DNA of 16,175 nucleotides from Bacteriovoracales bacterium (GCA_007117175.1 SKGZ01000133.1:1-16175), one strand, 5' to 3'. Shown: positions 1-7,981, counted from the stretch's first letter. The notes: generated by a model from the letters alone, not told the origin. Numbers and translations are program-made.

Positions 1-2
1 GC

Positions 3-239
3 ACAAGTGTTACTTTAGAGGTGGGACAATTTACTTATCACATTAAGAAGACCACTCCATTGATTTTGGCAATGTACTCTGCCTTTATTTATGGGGTCTA
101 CCGTGCTCCTCAATACGTGATTAGAAAAACAGAGCAGATGGACAAAATACTTGGCCTAGACTCAGAGAGCATCTATAACAAAATTGCCACCCTTAAAAAA
201 AATATCCCTTTCTTCTGCAGCCGCAAACTTAAGAAGTAG
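3..239 (+). CDS. C-terminal part of an unidentified protein, cut by the window start
   Basis: The frame is open from the first bases of the window to a TAG at 237-239, giving 78 residues plus stop. A GTG at 21 exists, but the frame stays open upstream of it and no ribosome binding site precedes it, so this is most likely the tail of a longer gene. Visible are a hydrophobic stretch (LILAMYSAFIYGVY, about residues 20-33) followed by a basic region ending in SRKLKK, which could be a membrane-associated C-terminus. I do not recognise the family. The stop codon lies inside the left arm of a copy of the dispersed 20-nt element, so the gene and the element abut exactly. Confidence 0.6.
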   Translation, partial: TSVTLEVGQFTYHIKKTTPLILAMYSAFIYGVYRAPQYVIRKTEQMDKILGLDSESIYNKIATLKKNIPFFCSRKLKK

Positions 240-256
240 GTACGCCATCCTTTTTT
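236..256 (+). repeat. Dispersed 20-nt element, copy 1 (forward)
   Basis: Contains a perfect core GGTACGCCATCC followed by six T. The left arm reads GTAGG instead of AAAGG and includes the TAG stop of the preceding gene. It sits in the 35-nt gap between the convergent genes 3-239 (+) and 275-577 (-). Confidence 0.9.
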
Positions 257-274
257 CTGGCATGCCTTCACATT

Positions 275-577
275 TTATTCAGTGATTCGAACTCTTTGTA
301 GACTGACAAGATCTGGACGACAAGAGGGAGTGTTGACACGAATGGAGATTTTCATTCCGTTATCGCATTGATAATTTGTGGTATGGTTAAGAAAGCCTAT
401 TTCCCAAGACTGTTCACAAGCAGTTTGAAAACCAGTCTGAATGCCGGCAATGATTTCGTTATTGATCTCTGAAACGGCTTGTTCTATGGATTGTTTCACC
501 TCTTGATCACAATCATTATTAGCAAAGGCACTATGGGCGAAAAGAAATAAACTGAGTATGAATAATAAATTTTTCAT
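275..577 (-). CDS. Small exported four-cysteine protein, paralogue of 1155-1484
   Basis: The product has 100 residues. A signal peptide is clear (MKNLLFILSLFLFAHSAFA, about residues 1-19, AFA/N cleavage), so the mature protein of about 80 residues is probably periplasmic or outside the cell. Start ATG at 577 has AAGGAG 5 nt upstream. Four cysteines at residues 23, 54, 71 and 86 are spaced 31, 17 and 15 apart, exactly as in the protein from 1155-1484. The two also share a C-terminal block: YQCDNGMKISIRV..PSCRPD here and FQCNNDTKISVRL..PFCRPD there, each ending in a basic RVRI/RIRI tail. Two disulphides are an inference. I know no named family for it, and function is unknown. It is 116 nt downstream of 694-1158 and may be transcribed with it or from its own weak promoter. 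Confidence 0.85.
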   Translation of the reverse strand: MKNLLFILSLFLFAHSAFANNDCDQEVKQSIEQAVSEINNEIIAGIQTGFQTACEQSWEIGFLNHTTNYQCDNGMKISIRVNTPSCRPDLVSLQRVRITE

Positions 578-599
578 AAAAACTCCTTACTTTAGCTCT

Positions 600-605
600 A
601 TTCTA
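600..605 (-). promoter_or_regulatory. Possible -10 box for the gene at 275-577
   Basis: On the minus strand this reads TAGAAT, 22 nt before the ATG, leaving room for the AAGGAG site. No convincing -35 box stands at 16-18 nt, so the call is weak. Confidence 0.3.
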
Positions 606-693
606 ACCTTTGTTAAAAAGTAATGCAGAAACTGTGAATTTTTTTAAGCCTGATAAAGCAACTGTCTAAAAAGTGGACACTTTGTGAATTAAA

Positions 694-1158
694 TTAATGG
701 CCAAGGGCCTGACAGAGCTTGAGGGCCGCGGACTTAACAAGAATGAAAAAGCTTTGTTCAGTAGCTCTTTGATAGGCATAATCTTCTGCTAAACCACCAG
801 AGAGACCATTTTGAATAGTTTTTTGAACTGCGGATGTTTGAATTTTATTGGCACACTCAATAGTTGAATTGGAATATCCATATTCAAGTTGCTGGTTATT
901 TTGTGTTGGAAAATGAGTCGTCCTGTTTTTCCATTGGTTCACTTTTTGACAATATTCTACAGTCGCCTGATGAAGATCATCATTAAAAACCTGGTAAGCA
1001 TTTTCAATCTCTTGTTGAGATTTAAGGTGAGAATCAGTGTATTGGATAGCAATGGCGTGAACAGCATGATCAATTTGATCTACACAAATATTCTCTTGAG
1101 CATTGATACCTTGAATGCTAAGGCCAAGTAAGAAAAATGCTAAGCAATGTGGCTTCAC
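694..1158 (-). CDS. Small exported protein, five cysteines, unknown function
   Basis: The product has 154 residues and starts at a GTG (1158-1156) that overlaps the TGA stop of 1155-1484 in a GTGA arrangement, which suggests translational coupling. The N-terminus (MKPHCLAFFLLGLSIQGINA/Q) is a Sec signal peptide with cleavage after about residue 20. Cysteines are at residues 5, 25, 70, 102 and 149; the last four are in the mature protein. The mature part looks mostly helical. It lacks the CRPD block of its two neighbours and is not obviously their homologue. I do not recognise the family. Its position between two paralogous exported proteins on the same strand suggests a shared extracytoplasmic task, which is inference only. 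Confidence 0.8.
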   Translation of the reverse strand: MKPHCLAFFLLGLSIQGINAQENICVDQIDHAVHAIAIQYTDSHLKSQQEIENAYQVFNDDLHQATVEYCQKVNQWKNRTTHFPTQNNQQLEYGYSNSTIECANKIQTSAVQKTIQNGLSGGLAEDYAYQRATEQSFFILVKSAALKLCQALGH

Positions 1159-1484
1159 TTAATAATCCTAATTCGCACGACTTCCACAAAGTCAGGTCTG
1201 CAAAATGGAGACTTTAAGCGCACTGAAATTTTGGTGTCGTTATTACATTGGAAGCGAATACTATGGGTGACAAACACTCTTTCTCTCACAGCTTCACACT
1301 CAATCTTAAACATTTGTTCAATTTTTGAGACAGCTTCAGTTGCTAACTCAAGTCTTTTGGCAGCGGTAGCCTCTCTTCTCTCATCAGCACAATTAAAATT
1401 GTGAGACGGATGACTTACTGCCATGGCGCTGTGATCTAGTAGAGTTAAGGTGGTGAGTGTCATTAAAGCTAGTAAAAATTTCAT
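1155..1484 (-). CDS. Small exported four-cysteine protein, paralogue of 275-577
   Basis: I start it at the ATG at 1484, giving 109 residues. A longer frame reaches 1586, but the ATG at 1484 has AAGGAAA 5 nt upstream and opens a signal peptide (MKFLLALMTLTTLTLLDHSA, cleavage near AMA/V), while the upstream extension looks non-coding. Cysteines at residues 32, 63, 80 and 95 repeat the 31/17/15 spacing of the 275-577 product. The block from about residue 78 (FQCNNDTKISVRL, then PFCRPDFVEVVRIRI) is its conserved match. It is the first gene of the leftward group; its stop overlaps the start of 694-1158 by 4 nt. Function unknown; an exported protein stabilised by disulphides is the best description. 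Confidence 0.85.
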   Translation of the reverse strand: MKFLLALMTLTTLTLLDHSAMAVSHPSHNFNCADERREATAAKRLELATEAVSKIEQMFKIECEAVRERVFVTHSIRFQCNNDTKISVRLKSPFCRPDFVEVVRIRIIK

Positions 1485-1573
1485 AGCATTTCCTTTTGTT
1501 GAGAATTGAATATAGTTGAGCATCTTTACCGTGTATTGCAAAGAAAAACAAGTAGCCCTGTCATTTTTATAGG

Positions 1574-1593
1574 AAAAGTACGCCATTCTTTTT
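1574..1593 (+). repeat. Dispersed 20-nt element, copy 2 (forward, degenerate)
   Basis: Reads AAAAGTACGCCATTCTTTTT, with two changes in the 12-nt core compared with the consensus. It lies between the divergent genes 1155-1484 (-) and 1619-2809 (+), 25 nt before the ATG of the latter. Confidence 0.75.
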
Positions 1594-1618
1594 AAGATAG
1601 CTAAAAAAAGGAGTTGTC

Positions 1619-2809
1619 ATGAGTGGCTTACATTTTAAAATGCTTATTTTTTCATTTTTTTTATTATCCTGTAGTTCCAATGATAATCGAACTGAATCTT
1701 CTGGTGTAGGTCAAGGCTCCAATGCCTTAAGTGCTGGAGCTGCTAGTTTAAATTCAGCCGGTAGCTTATCTGGGATTTCCACTGCATTAAGTTCTAGTTT
1801 TGCCCTAATGGGCGGTGGAGGGTCTCAGCAAAGTTCTTTGGATGCTCTTTGCACAACTACTGGCATGCCCTGGGATAGTGACACTGAAGCTGAGATGCAA
1901 GCAAGTCATAGTGATTATTCTTTTTCATTTTTTCACTGCCAGACCTCGCTTGCTGGGGGAGGACCTGATTCAGCTTATGGGGCAATGTCCATCGCTCAGA
2001 TGTTTTTATGTTCGATAGAGAGCTCACTGCCGAATTTGCAATATAATGGTGAAGAGATTGATGGTGGCAGCTTTACTATTGATCAGCAATGCCTCAATGA
2101 TTCTTTACTGCAAGATGAAGAGATGAGTGAAATGGCAGGAATGCCCTTGGGCCCCAATTTAAAGATTACTGCTTCAACCATGCCTGCCAGTTCAGGTTGG
2201 GATCGTAAAATTGAAGTGACTGGAATTCACCTTGATGTGGATGACCCCAGCGAGCTTATGAATTTTACCACCTATTTTAGAAGAGATAATAATCTTATTG
2301 CTTTTAAATTTGTGGAGGTGAATGATCCCTTAGGAACCCCAGATATAAGCGCTTGGTCTTTTACAGTGGATAAGGCAAGTCAGCGTTTACACTTTGAAAC
2401 CTTTGCTCCGAGATTTGGTCGCCACATTCGCTTTTTAGCAGAAGGCAGTATGAATAACTCAGGTGTTTTCACTTCTATTGATAAAATTGCAGGTGCATAC
2501 GCCGAAGGTGATTCTAGTTCCTTAACTAAAGGGGCGACTATTATAGGCAGTGCTAGCAATAATTTGCGAGGTCGCCGTTTCTATGTGAATGGTGGCTTTA
2601 ATGCAGAGAATGAATGCCTTTTGATTACATCTGGTAATTGTTCTGCAGTGGAGTGGGGATTCTTAGAGTTTAATGAATCACAAGCTGAAAACTTCTATGA
2701 TGTTACTGACCTGTCTGATTTTATTAATGAAGAAGGCGAGAGCTTTCACCCACTTTCTTTTACAGCGATTGATGATAATAAGATGCCTTTAACGGATAGT
2801 TTTAGATAA
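1619..2809 (+). CDS. Outer-membrane-type lipoprotein of unknown function
   Basis: The product has 396 residues. The start is well supported by AAGGAG 6 nt before the ATG. The N-terminus carries a hydrophobic segment and a lipobox (FFLLSC, Cys18), and the next residue is Ser, which favours transport to the outer membrane. Residues of about 19-75 are Ser/Gly/Ala/Asn-rich and low-complexity, probably a flexible linker, followed by a folded domain with scattered Cys. A middle region (YFRRDNNLIAFKF, then a stretch ending RHIRFLAEG) resembles the equivalent part of the lipoprotein at 14996-16111 (YFKNRDNQANIVSL, then RMRIAEEG), so the two may share an architecture. No catalytic motif is seen. The coiled-coil gene follows 123 nt downstream. 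Confidence 0.85.
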   Translation: MSGLHFKMLIFSFFLLSCSSNDNRTESSGVGQGSNALSAGAASLNSAGSLSGISTALSSSFALMGGGGSQQSSLDALCTTTGMPWDSDTEAEMQASHSDYSFSFFHCQTSLAGGGPDSAYGAMSIAQMFLCSIESSLPNLQYNGEEIDGGSFTIDQQCLNDSLLQDEEMSEMAGMPLGPNLKITASTMPASSGWDRKIEVTGIHLDVDDPSELMNFTTYFRRDNNLIAFKFVEVNDPLGTPDISAWSFTVDKASQRLHFETFAPRFGRHIRFLAEGSMNNSGVFTSIDKIAGAYAEGDSSSLTKGATIIGSASNNLRGRRFYVNGGFNAENECLLITSGNCSAVEWGFLEFNESQAENFYDVTDLSDFINEEGESFHPLSFTAIDDNKMPLTDSFR

Positions 2810-2810
2810 A

Positions 2811-2840
2811 AAAATGGCGCTGCTTTGACACCAGCAGCGC
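2811..2840 (-). terminator. Hairpin with a T-tract on the minus strand only
   Basis: GCGCTGCT (2817-2824) pairs with AGCAGCGC (2833-2840) over an 8-nt loop. On the + strand it is preceded by an A run and followed by no T run; on the minus strand it reads stem, then CATTTTTTT, the classical intrinsic terminator layout. It stands directly after the stop at 2809 of a + strand gene, so it would stop antisense transcription rather than that gene. It may still act as a stabilising 3' hairpin on the + strand. Confidence 0.6.
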
Positions 2841-2932
2841 AGCTTAAGTGCCAGTTTGTCCCTAAAATTCTTTTTCTTTGACGAGAGATAGTGAAATTCA
2901 TTATTTGTTAGATAAGAAAAAGGAGTTCAGGT

Positions 2933-5900
2933 ATGAACTGGTATTTTAAAATAAGAGCGAGTGCTCTGCTCTTCACATTGGTGACAATTCACTCTGTGGC
3001 AAAATTGCCAGATGAGATTAACCATCCTCCTTATTTTCAAAGTTATCAAGAAAAGTCACGTCAGACCGAACAGGCTAAACAGCAATTAGAGCTTGAACAG
3101 AGAAGATTAGCTGAAATTAAAAAAGAGATTAAGAATTTACAGGATCAAATTGAATCAGCTCATCAACAGATAAGTCAAAATGAAAGATCGAATAGTCGAT
3201 CAGAGAGTGAGATTCACAGACTAAATAGAGAGGCAGATCAACAAGAAAGAAGAATAGAGAGCCTTAATGGGCAGTATCATCAATTAGAAAGAGATAAAAA
3301 CTCTGCAGAATCATCATTAAGAAGAGCTCAGTCTCAATTGGATCAAATTCGCTCAGAGCGCAATCGCGTCCAGGGTAGAATTGCCCCCTTAGAAAACCAA
3401 TTACAGTCTAGACGAAATCAATTAGCGAGGACACAAAATGATTTAAGTGGAGCGCAAAGGCAACGCTCTGATCTGCAATCTCAAATCAATAGGGCTAATT
3501 CACAAATTCAAACACTCAATTCCAGAATACGAGAAGGTGAATCACAAGTTCGCAACGTGAATGCCCAAATTCCTCGCCTGCAAGATCAGCGTCGATCTAA
3601 GGAAAGTGAGCGGGTCGCCGAACAAAGAAAGATTGAGCCATTGAATAATCGTGTTCGTCAACAACAACGAGTGGTGGAAGATTTGCGCAAGAGCGGAGCT
3701 GATAATAGTGAAATTCAGGCTGCCCAACGCCGCTTAAACGCCATTATTGGCACTAGAGATAATACTCAGAGTAGGGTGAGTGCACTAACTCGCGAAGTGA
3801 GAAATCTTGATCAACAAATTCAGAGTCAACAAAGAAGAGCACAGGAATTAAACGGACAAATTCAACAGGCAAGACGAGAGATCGCCAGTGCAGAAAGTCA
3901 GTTAACTCAACTACGCAATCAATCTCGAACTGTTTCTCAGAATATTGATTCTCTGCAGAGGCAAATCTCACAAATTGAGGGCCAAATTCGCTCAACTCAA
4001 AATCAGTTGTCACCACTAAGACGAGAGATGGATTCAGTGATGTCGCAGCTTTCGCAGGCTGAAAGCACGGTTCAAAGTCGTAATAGAGCAGTGGGACAGA
4101 TTGTGCAACAGATGAATAGCACTAATGATCAAATACGATCAGCCAATCAACAATTGGCTCAATTAGATCGCCAGGCGCAAAGTGAAGTGAATGCGATCAA
4201 TAGAAGAAATTCTGAAATTGAAAGTCTTTATCAAGCCATTGACGCCTCTATAGAGAGAAAATCACAGCAGATAGCTGCCCAAGCTGAACAAGAAAACACA
4301 GTGGCAACAGCTGATGATCAATATCAACAACATGTTGAAATCCGTCAGCAATTATACGCTGAGTATGAGAAGCGTCATCAACTTTATAGGCGATATATTG
4401 CCGAAGCAGAGCAATTAGGAGTTTCTCAAATCAATGGCGCTTTCCAATTAGGTGAAGACCATGGAGAAGAATTAGCTGAGTTACTAGCAAGACAAATCGG
4501 TTCTCAGATGGGTGCAAAACTAGGGCAAGCAGAAGCAATCTTGTGGGGATATGTCAGAGGTGAAGTTCAAGGTTATGATGAGGGTTATCAACAAGGTAAT
4601 CAAAGTGATGTCATTATTGAACAAGCAACCGCGAAGGCTACTAAGCAGGCATTGAAGGCAGCAACACAAAGAGCGCAAAATAAAGATAAGCCTCAATATT
4701 TTGAGCAAAAACTACAAGAACGTATCAAGCAGGCAATTAAACAAAGTAGCGAAATTGCCCAGAATGAGAGTTCCGGCAAAAGTCAGCAGGTACAATTATC
4801 ACAAGAAACGCAAGAGAATCATTGGACAATTTCACTGCAAAGTGAGTTGAATTATGAGCAAGAAGACTTCAGAGGTAAAGGGATAGCACCCATCACTGAA
4901 GCAGAGTTAAATAGCAGCCTCGAGTTGGCGACGTCCTTAGATGAAAAAATTCAAAAATTAATTGAGCAGCAAAAAAGGATTAAACTGGATAGTCAGCGAC
5001 TGGGGCAAGCCAGTGAAGTTTATCAAGTTCCCCAAAGAATGCCTCATTTTAGTCTTGACTGTCATGATGTCTATAAAGGAGTTGAAGATTTCATATCAGC
5101 CTGTCGAATGGCGGCAGTGAGCGGCTTTAGACAGCGATTCGTGCACAGCTCGCGAAGAAAACTTACAGATCTTTATCCCCAGCAATATTTAGAGGTTCGT
5201 CAAAAATCAAGATTAGCCAGTCAAGCAAAAGACTATGAAAAGCATTACCAAGTGGCTTATGAGGTTGCCTTTCAAGAGGGTGAGCAGGCGGGAGAAGAGT
5301 TAAACTATGAAAGAACCTATGGCGAAGTTTATAATATGCGCTACCCTCAGTTCTTAGGCGAGCAAAGAGAAATTGCTCGAAAAGAGGCAACTCAACAAGT
5401 GGAGCAAATTCTAAAAGAAAAGGCTATTGTGACTGTAGAGAAAATAGAATTGAGCTCTGATCTGAGTGGAGGAGAACAAGGTTATCTATCAATTGTATTA
5501 AATAATATCTCCGAGGTGGATGATGATAGCCTTAAAAAAATAGAGATAGAGTCTAATCGCTTTTTAGTTTTTGATCAAAAAAGAGTTTACTTGGATAAAG
5601 TGAAAGCTGGCTCACGAAGGACTTTTAAAATTGCGTATAAGGCTGCTAGTGATGCACAGACATCGCAAGAATTGAAGGTGAAAATCAAGGCAAGTTTGCC
5701 AGGTGACTATTATCAAGTAGAAAGAATTGAAAGCGCTCAAGCAACAGAGGTGGCTGCCTTTAACCCCCGCAGTGCCATTGAGCTGAGTTATAAAAAGCGT
5801 CCCAGAGTACGCCATGTGGGATTAATTCGGGCCCGCCATCATGTTGAGATCAACCTTGCTCCACTTTTTGAAGATCTTGCCGAAGGCTTGCAATTAGAAT

Positions 5901-6112
5901 TAGAAGTGATAGGTGAGGCTGCTGAGTCAGTGAGACTTGTGCAAGGAAAAGCAGAAATTCCCGGCGTCCTAAAAGTTGATCAACCGGTGTCGGCACGTCT
6001 TTCTTATTCATTTGATCGCCAGTTGCGATCCCAGTCGGTCAATTTCCGCCTCAATGTTTTTTATAAGCAAAGACTGATTCAAACCGAAGATTTTACAGTG
6101 AATCCTCGTTAA
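2933..6112 (+). CDS. Very large exported coiled-coil protein with a C-terminal beta-rich region
   Basis: The product has 1059 residues, with AAGGAG 8 nt before the ATG. A signal peptide (MNWYFKIRASALLFTLVTIHSVA, residues 1-23) makes it exported. Residues of about 35-495 form a nearly unbroken Gln/Arg/Ser/Asn-rich coiled coil, like the arm of an SMC or Rad50 protein. There is no Walker A or signature motif, so it is not an ATPase of that type. Around 496-560 there are glycine-spaced repeats (GYVRGEVQGYDEGYQQG), and a similar Tyr/Gly pattern recurs at about 770-812. Two Cys (710, 724) lie 14 apart. The last 230 residues (about 830-1059) look beta-rich, like an adhesin or Ig-like domain. A structural fibre, tether or periplasmic spacer is plausible. 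There is no transmembrane segment after the signal peptide. A dispersed element follows the stop by 8 nt. Confidence 0.9.
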   Translation: MNWYFKIRASALLFTLVTIHSVAKLPDEINHPPYFQSYQEKSRQTEQAKQQLELEQRRLAEIKKEIKNLQDQIESAHQQISQNERSNSRSESEIHRLNREADQQERRIESLNGQYHQLERDKNSAESSLRRAQSQLDQIRSERNRVQGRIAPLENQLQSRRNQLARTQNDLSGAQRQRSDLQSQINRANSQIQTLNSRIREGESQVRNVNAQIPRLQDQRRSKESERVAEQRKIEPLNNRVRQQQRVVEDLRKSGADNSEIQAAQRRLNAIIGTRDNTQSRVSALTREVRNLDQQIQSQQRRAQELNGQIQQARREIASAESQLTQLRNQSRTVSQNIDSLQRQISQIEGQIRSTQNQLSPLRREMDSVMSQLSQAESTVQSRNRAVGQIVQQMNSTNDQIRSANQQLAQLDRQAQSEVNAINRRNSEIESLYQAIDASIERKSQQIAAQAEQENTVATADDQYQQHVEIRQQLYAEYEKRHQLYRRYIAEAEQLGVSQINGAFQLGEDHGEELAELLARQIGSQMGAKLGQAEAILWGYVRGEVQGYDEGYQQGNQSDVIIEQATAKATKQALKAATQRAQNKDKPQYFEQKLQERIKQAIKQSSEIAQNESSGKSQQVQLSQETQENHWTISLQSELNYEQEDFRGKGIAPITEAELNSSLELATSLDEKIQKLIEQQKRIKLDSQRLGQASEVYQVPQRMPHFSLDCHDVYKGVEDFISACRMAAVSGFRQRFVHSSRRKLTDLYPQQYLEVRQKSRLASQAKDYEKHYQVAYEVAFQEGEQAGEELNYERTYGEVYNMRYPQFLGEQREIARKEATQQVEQILKEKAIVTVEKIELSSDLSGGEQGYLSIVLNNISEVDDDSLKKIEIESNRFLVFDQKRVYLDKVKAGSRRTFKIAYKAASDAQTSQELKVKIKASLPGDYYQVERIESAQATEVAAFNPRSAIELSYKKRPRVRHVGLIRARHHVEINLAPLFEDLAEGLQLELEVIGEAAESVRLVQGKAEIPGVLKVDQPVSARLSYSFDRQLRSQSVNFRLNVFYKQRLIQTEDFTVNPR

Positions 6113-6120
6113 AGGTCGTA

Positions 6121-6135
6121 AAAGGTACGCCATCC
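6121..6135 (+). repeat. Dispersed element, copy 3 (forward, lacking the T tail)
   Basis: AAAGGTACGCCATCC is intact but is followed by GAATACC rather than T residues, so the right arm is missing. AAAGGT is repeated 10 bp upstream (6111-6116), overlapping the stop codon of the coiled-coil gene. Confidence 0.85.
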
Positions 6136-6191
6136 GAATACCGCTAACTTAAGGATTTTCTTTAATAGTTTTAGATATTTATAAAATAGAC

Positions 6192-6221
6192 AAAAAAAAT
6201 GCGGCCATGCGTAATGGCCGC
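6192..6221 (-). terminator. Intrinsic terminator for leftward transcription
   Basis: GCGGCCAT (6201-6208) and ATGGCCGC (6214-6221) form a perfect 8-bp stem with a 5-nt loop. On the minus strand the stem is followed by A and eight T. It would stop leftward transcripts coming from 6863-7918 through the transposase remnant before they run into the coiled-coil gene. Confidence 0.7.
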
Positions 6222-6278
6222 CCGTGATTTCCTTGATAGGTTTAATTGTGACTAAACAAACAACCTCAGGAGATCAAT

Positions 6279-6854
6279 ATGTACTCTACTCGTTTTAACC
6301 TCAATAGTCAGAACATTCTTTATCAAATTTAATCCCTAAACGTCTTATTGAATACATATGCTCTGACACAGCTCGCTTTAGACTCTATGACCCATCAAGC
6401 ACCTTGTTTTGCTTACTTTACCAGGTGATTAATAATTGCAGCATGAAGGCGGCGATACTGACTCTTAATTTCCACCGGATGAATCAGAATAAAAAATTAG
6501 CTTCCATGAATACAAGCGCTCTTACTAAGGCCAAGAAACGCCTTAATGAGAACAAACTCAAATACATTGCATCTCAATTGGGGGCAGAGGTTGATAAAAA
6601 ATATTCAACAAGGCTATCCCAAGTTGAGATTATTGGCATTATTTAGTGCAAGCTCTGCTCCACCAAAGTCAGGATCGCTGGCAGTTTGCGAGGCCATGGG
6701 AATTGCCGAGCAGTATTTAGTGATACAAGGAAAAGGTAAAAAGGCACAGGCGAAGGTGAGGATCTGTCACTTTGCAGGAGTAGAGATTGTGACTGCATGT
6801 CGCGCTTACCCAGCACATATTAGAAACGGTGGAACAGCGGGATATTGTGATTAA
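6279..6854 (+). pseudogene. Decayed IS4-type transposase
   Basis: Three frames in succession carry pieces of one transposase. ATG at 6279 follows AGGAG and gives 17 residues (MYSTRFNLNSQNILYQI) before a stop. Shifting frame near 6326 continues as NLIPKRLIEYICSD and, further on, SMNTSALTKAKKRLNENKL, typical of the N-terminal domain of IS4/IS5-like DDE transposases (SxNTSAYxKARKRL pattern), up to a stop at 6646. A second shift gives GYPKLRLLALFSASSA, which resembles the segment after the first catalytic Asp. The DGTT-like catalytic block expected between these pieces is absent, so there is an internal deletion. The rest, to 6854, is not recognisable, and no terminal inverted repeats could be found. 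The element is dead and fills the 750-nt gap 6113-6862. Confidence 0.65.
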
Positions 6855-6862
6855 TCTACTGA

Positions 6863-7918
6863 TTAGCGCATGGAGCCCATGCTTGACTGGCTAGGTTGAG
6901 CCTCTCTAAGGCGTGGATGATCAATCACAGTTTTGAATTCATAGCAATGATCACAGCCACTTAAATTAGCACTTGTTTTTTCGATAAATGTGCCCACATG
7001 AATTCGTACTCGTTCTCCTGATTTTCTCGGAAGCAGTTCTTCTAGAACATTGAAGATATCAATTGGTTGAAGTTGACTGTCATCGGTAAGAAAAACAGTT
7101 TGTGAAATGAGTCCACGGCGATAGGCCATCAGGTTCTGTTCATCCAGAATATTCATGCCTTTATCCGTGGCTTCATAAATATAATCAAAAAGAGGGTTCG
7201 TAATAGGGCCAAAAACTTTATCAAGAACATTGACGCCATATCTTTTATCAATTTCATTAAAAAATCCATCAATGCCCAGCCAAATCAGTATATCGGCTCC
7301 TATCAGAGTAGGGATAACGGCCTTGTTAAGCTTCGTTAGTCCATGTTTGGCCAGCAAAGCTTTGATTCTAACTGTAGCTGCTGTGTGTAGGGTGGCTAGA
7401 CCAAGGTGGGAAAGTGTCAGTAGTGGAAATCCAACTGCTACGCTCACTTGGCCAGCTCTGCGTGCTGTCATGGCGTCGTGGGCAGCGGCCTCTGATTCCT
7501 TTAGCTGATCAATTTGAAAGTAATCACCGTTATGAAGATCAACACAGCTCTCATTGCGGTAATGAATAATATCCATGGTGTTAAAGCCTTGGTAGGAACA
7601 ATGACTAATTTTCACAAAATCAGGATATTCTGGGTGGGCAATGTACTTTAATGCCGTCAGTGGAACTTCATTGCGAAATTGATCCAGCTCCTGATAGAGT
7701 TCAGCTTGCAGAGGTTCAGTGGATTGGGCAATAAGTTCATCCACGCTTCGATCGGCAAAAACCTTTAAGATGGTGGAATGATTTTGATAAATCGGGTGAC
7801 TTACAATTGTTATAGTCGCTAACTCCAAGGGCATTTGCTGTGCGTGAGCTGACAGGGATGAGTTAAGAGTACTTAAGAAACTAAAAGAAATCATCATTAC
7901 TATTTTTAATATTTTCAT
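6863..7918 (-). CDS. Exported CxxCY protein, larger of two tandem paralogues
   Basis: The product has 351 residues with a signal peptide (hydrophobic MMISFSFL core, cleavage near AHA/Q at about residue 27). Blocks shared with the protein from 7982-8788 are YPDFVKISHCSYQGF, RNESCVDLHNGDYFQ, a C-terminal LEELLPRKSGE and a terminal CDHCYEF. Four cysteines are conserved between the two, the last two as CxxCY. One or two hydrophobic segments lie mid-protein (about residues 155-178 and 205-225) and could be membrane helices or a buried hairpin. CxxC could bind a metal or be redox-active, but no thioredoxin or haem context is visible. The ATG at 7918 has no Shine-Dalgarno sequence and lies 7 nt after an extended -10 box, so the mRNA is probably leaderless. 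Family not recognised. Confidence 0.85.
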   Translation of the reverse strand: MKILKIVMMISFSFLSTLNSSLSAHAQQMPLELATITIVSHPIYQNHSTILKVFADRSVDELIAQSTEPLQAELYQELDQFRNEVPLTALKYIAHPEYPDFVKISHCSYQGFNTMDIIHYRNESCVDLHNGDYFQIDQLKESEAAAHDAMTARRAGQVSVAVGFPLLTLSHLGLATLHTAATVRIKALLAKHGLTKLNKAVIPTLIGADILIWLGIDGFFNEIDKRYGVNVLDKVFGPITNPLFDYIYEATDKGMNILDEQNLMAYRRGLISQTVFLTDDSQLQPIDIFNVLEELLPRKSGERVRIHVGTFIEKTSANLSGCDHCYEFKTVIDHPRLREAQPSQSSMGSMR

Positions 7919-7925
7919 AAGTTCA

Positions 7926-7934
7926 ATTTTAGCA
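7926..7934 (-). promoter_or_regulatory. Extended -10 promoter giving a leaderless mRNA for 6863-7918
   Basis: The minus strand reads TGCTAAAAT, an extended -10 (TGn plus TAAAAT), ending 7 nt before the ATG. Transcription would start at or next to the ATG. No good -35 is visible, which fits an extended -10. Confidence 0.5.
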
Positions 7935-7941
7935 ATGCAAT

Positions 7942-7961
7942 AGAGTCTTTTGTTAGACTCT
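7942..7961. promoter_or_regulatory. Inverted repeat in the -35 region, possible operator
   Basis: AGAGTCT (7942-7948) and AGACTCT (7955-7961) form a perfect 7-bp inverted repeat with a 6-nt spacer. It spans about -23 to -42 from the inferred start of 6863-7918, where a repressor would sit. No T tract follows on the minus strand, so it is a poor terminator for 7982-8788. Confidence 0.4.
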
Positions 7962-7981
7962 TACTATTTTATAGTGGGTGA

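Noticed and set aside
663..679. TGTCTAAAAAGTGGACA resembles the end of some insertion sequences
   Set aside because: No second copy, target duplication or transposase remnant was found nearby; it also reads as a short chance palindrome.
5163..5390. Leftward open frames inside the coiled-coil gene (also 3542-4016, 4520-4708, 5612-5815)
   Set aside because: They are antisense shadows of a long, clearly coding frame and lack ribosome sites.
2933..6112. SbcC, Rad50 or SMC identity of the coiled-coil protein
   Set aside because: It has a signal peptide and no Walker A, Walker B or signature motif.
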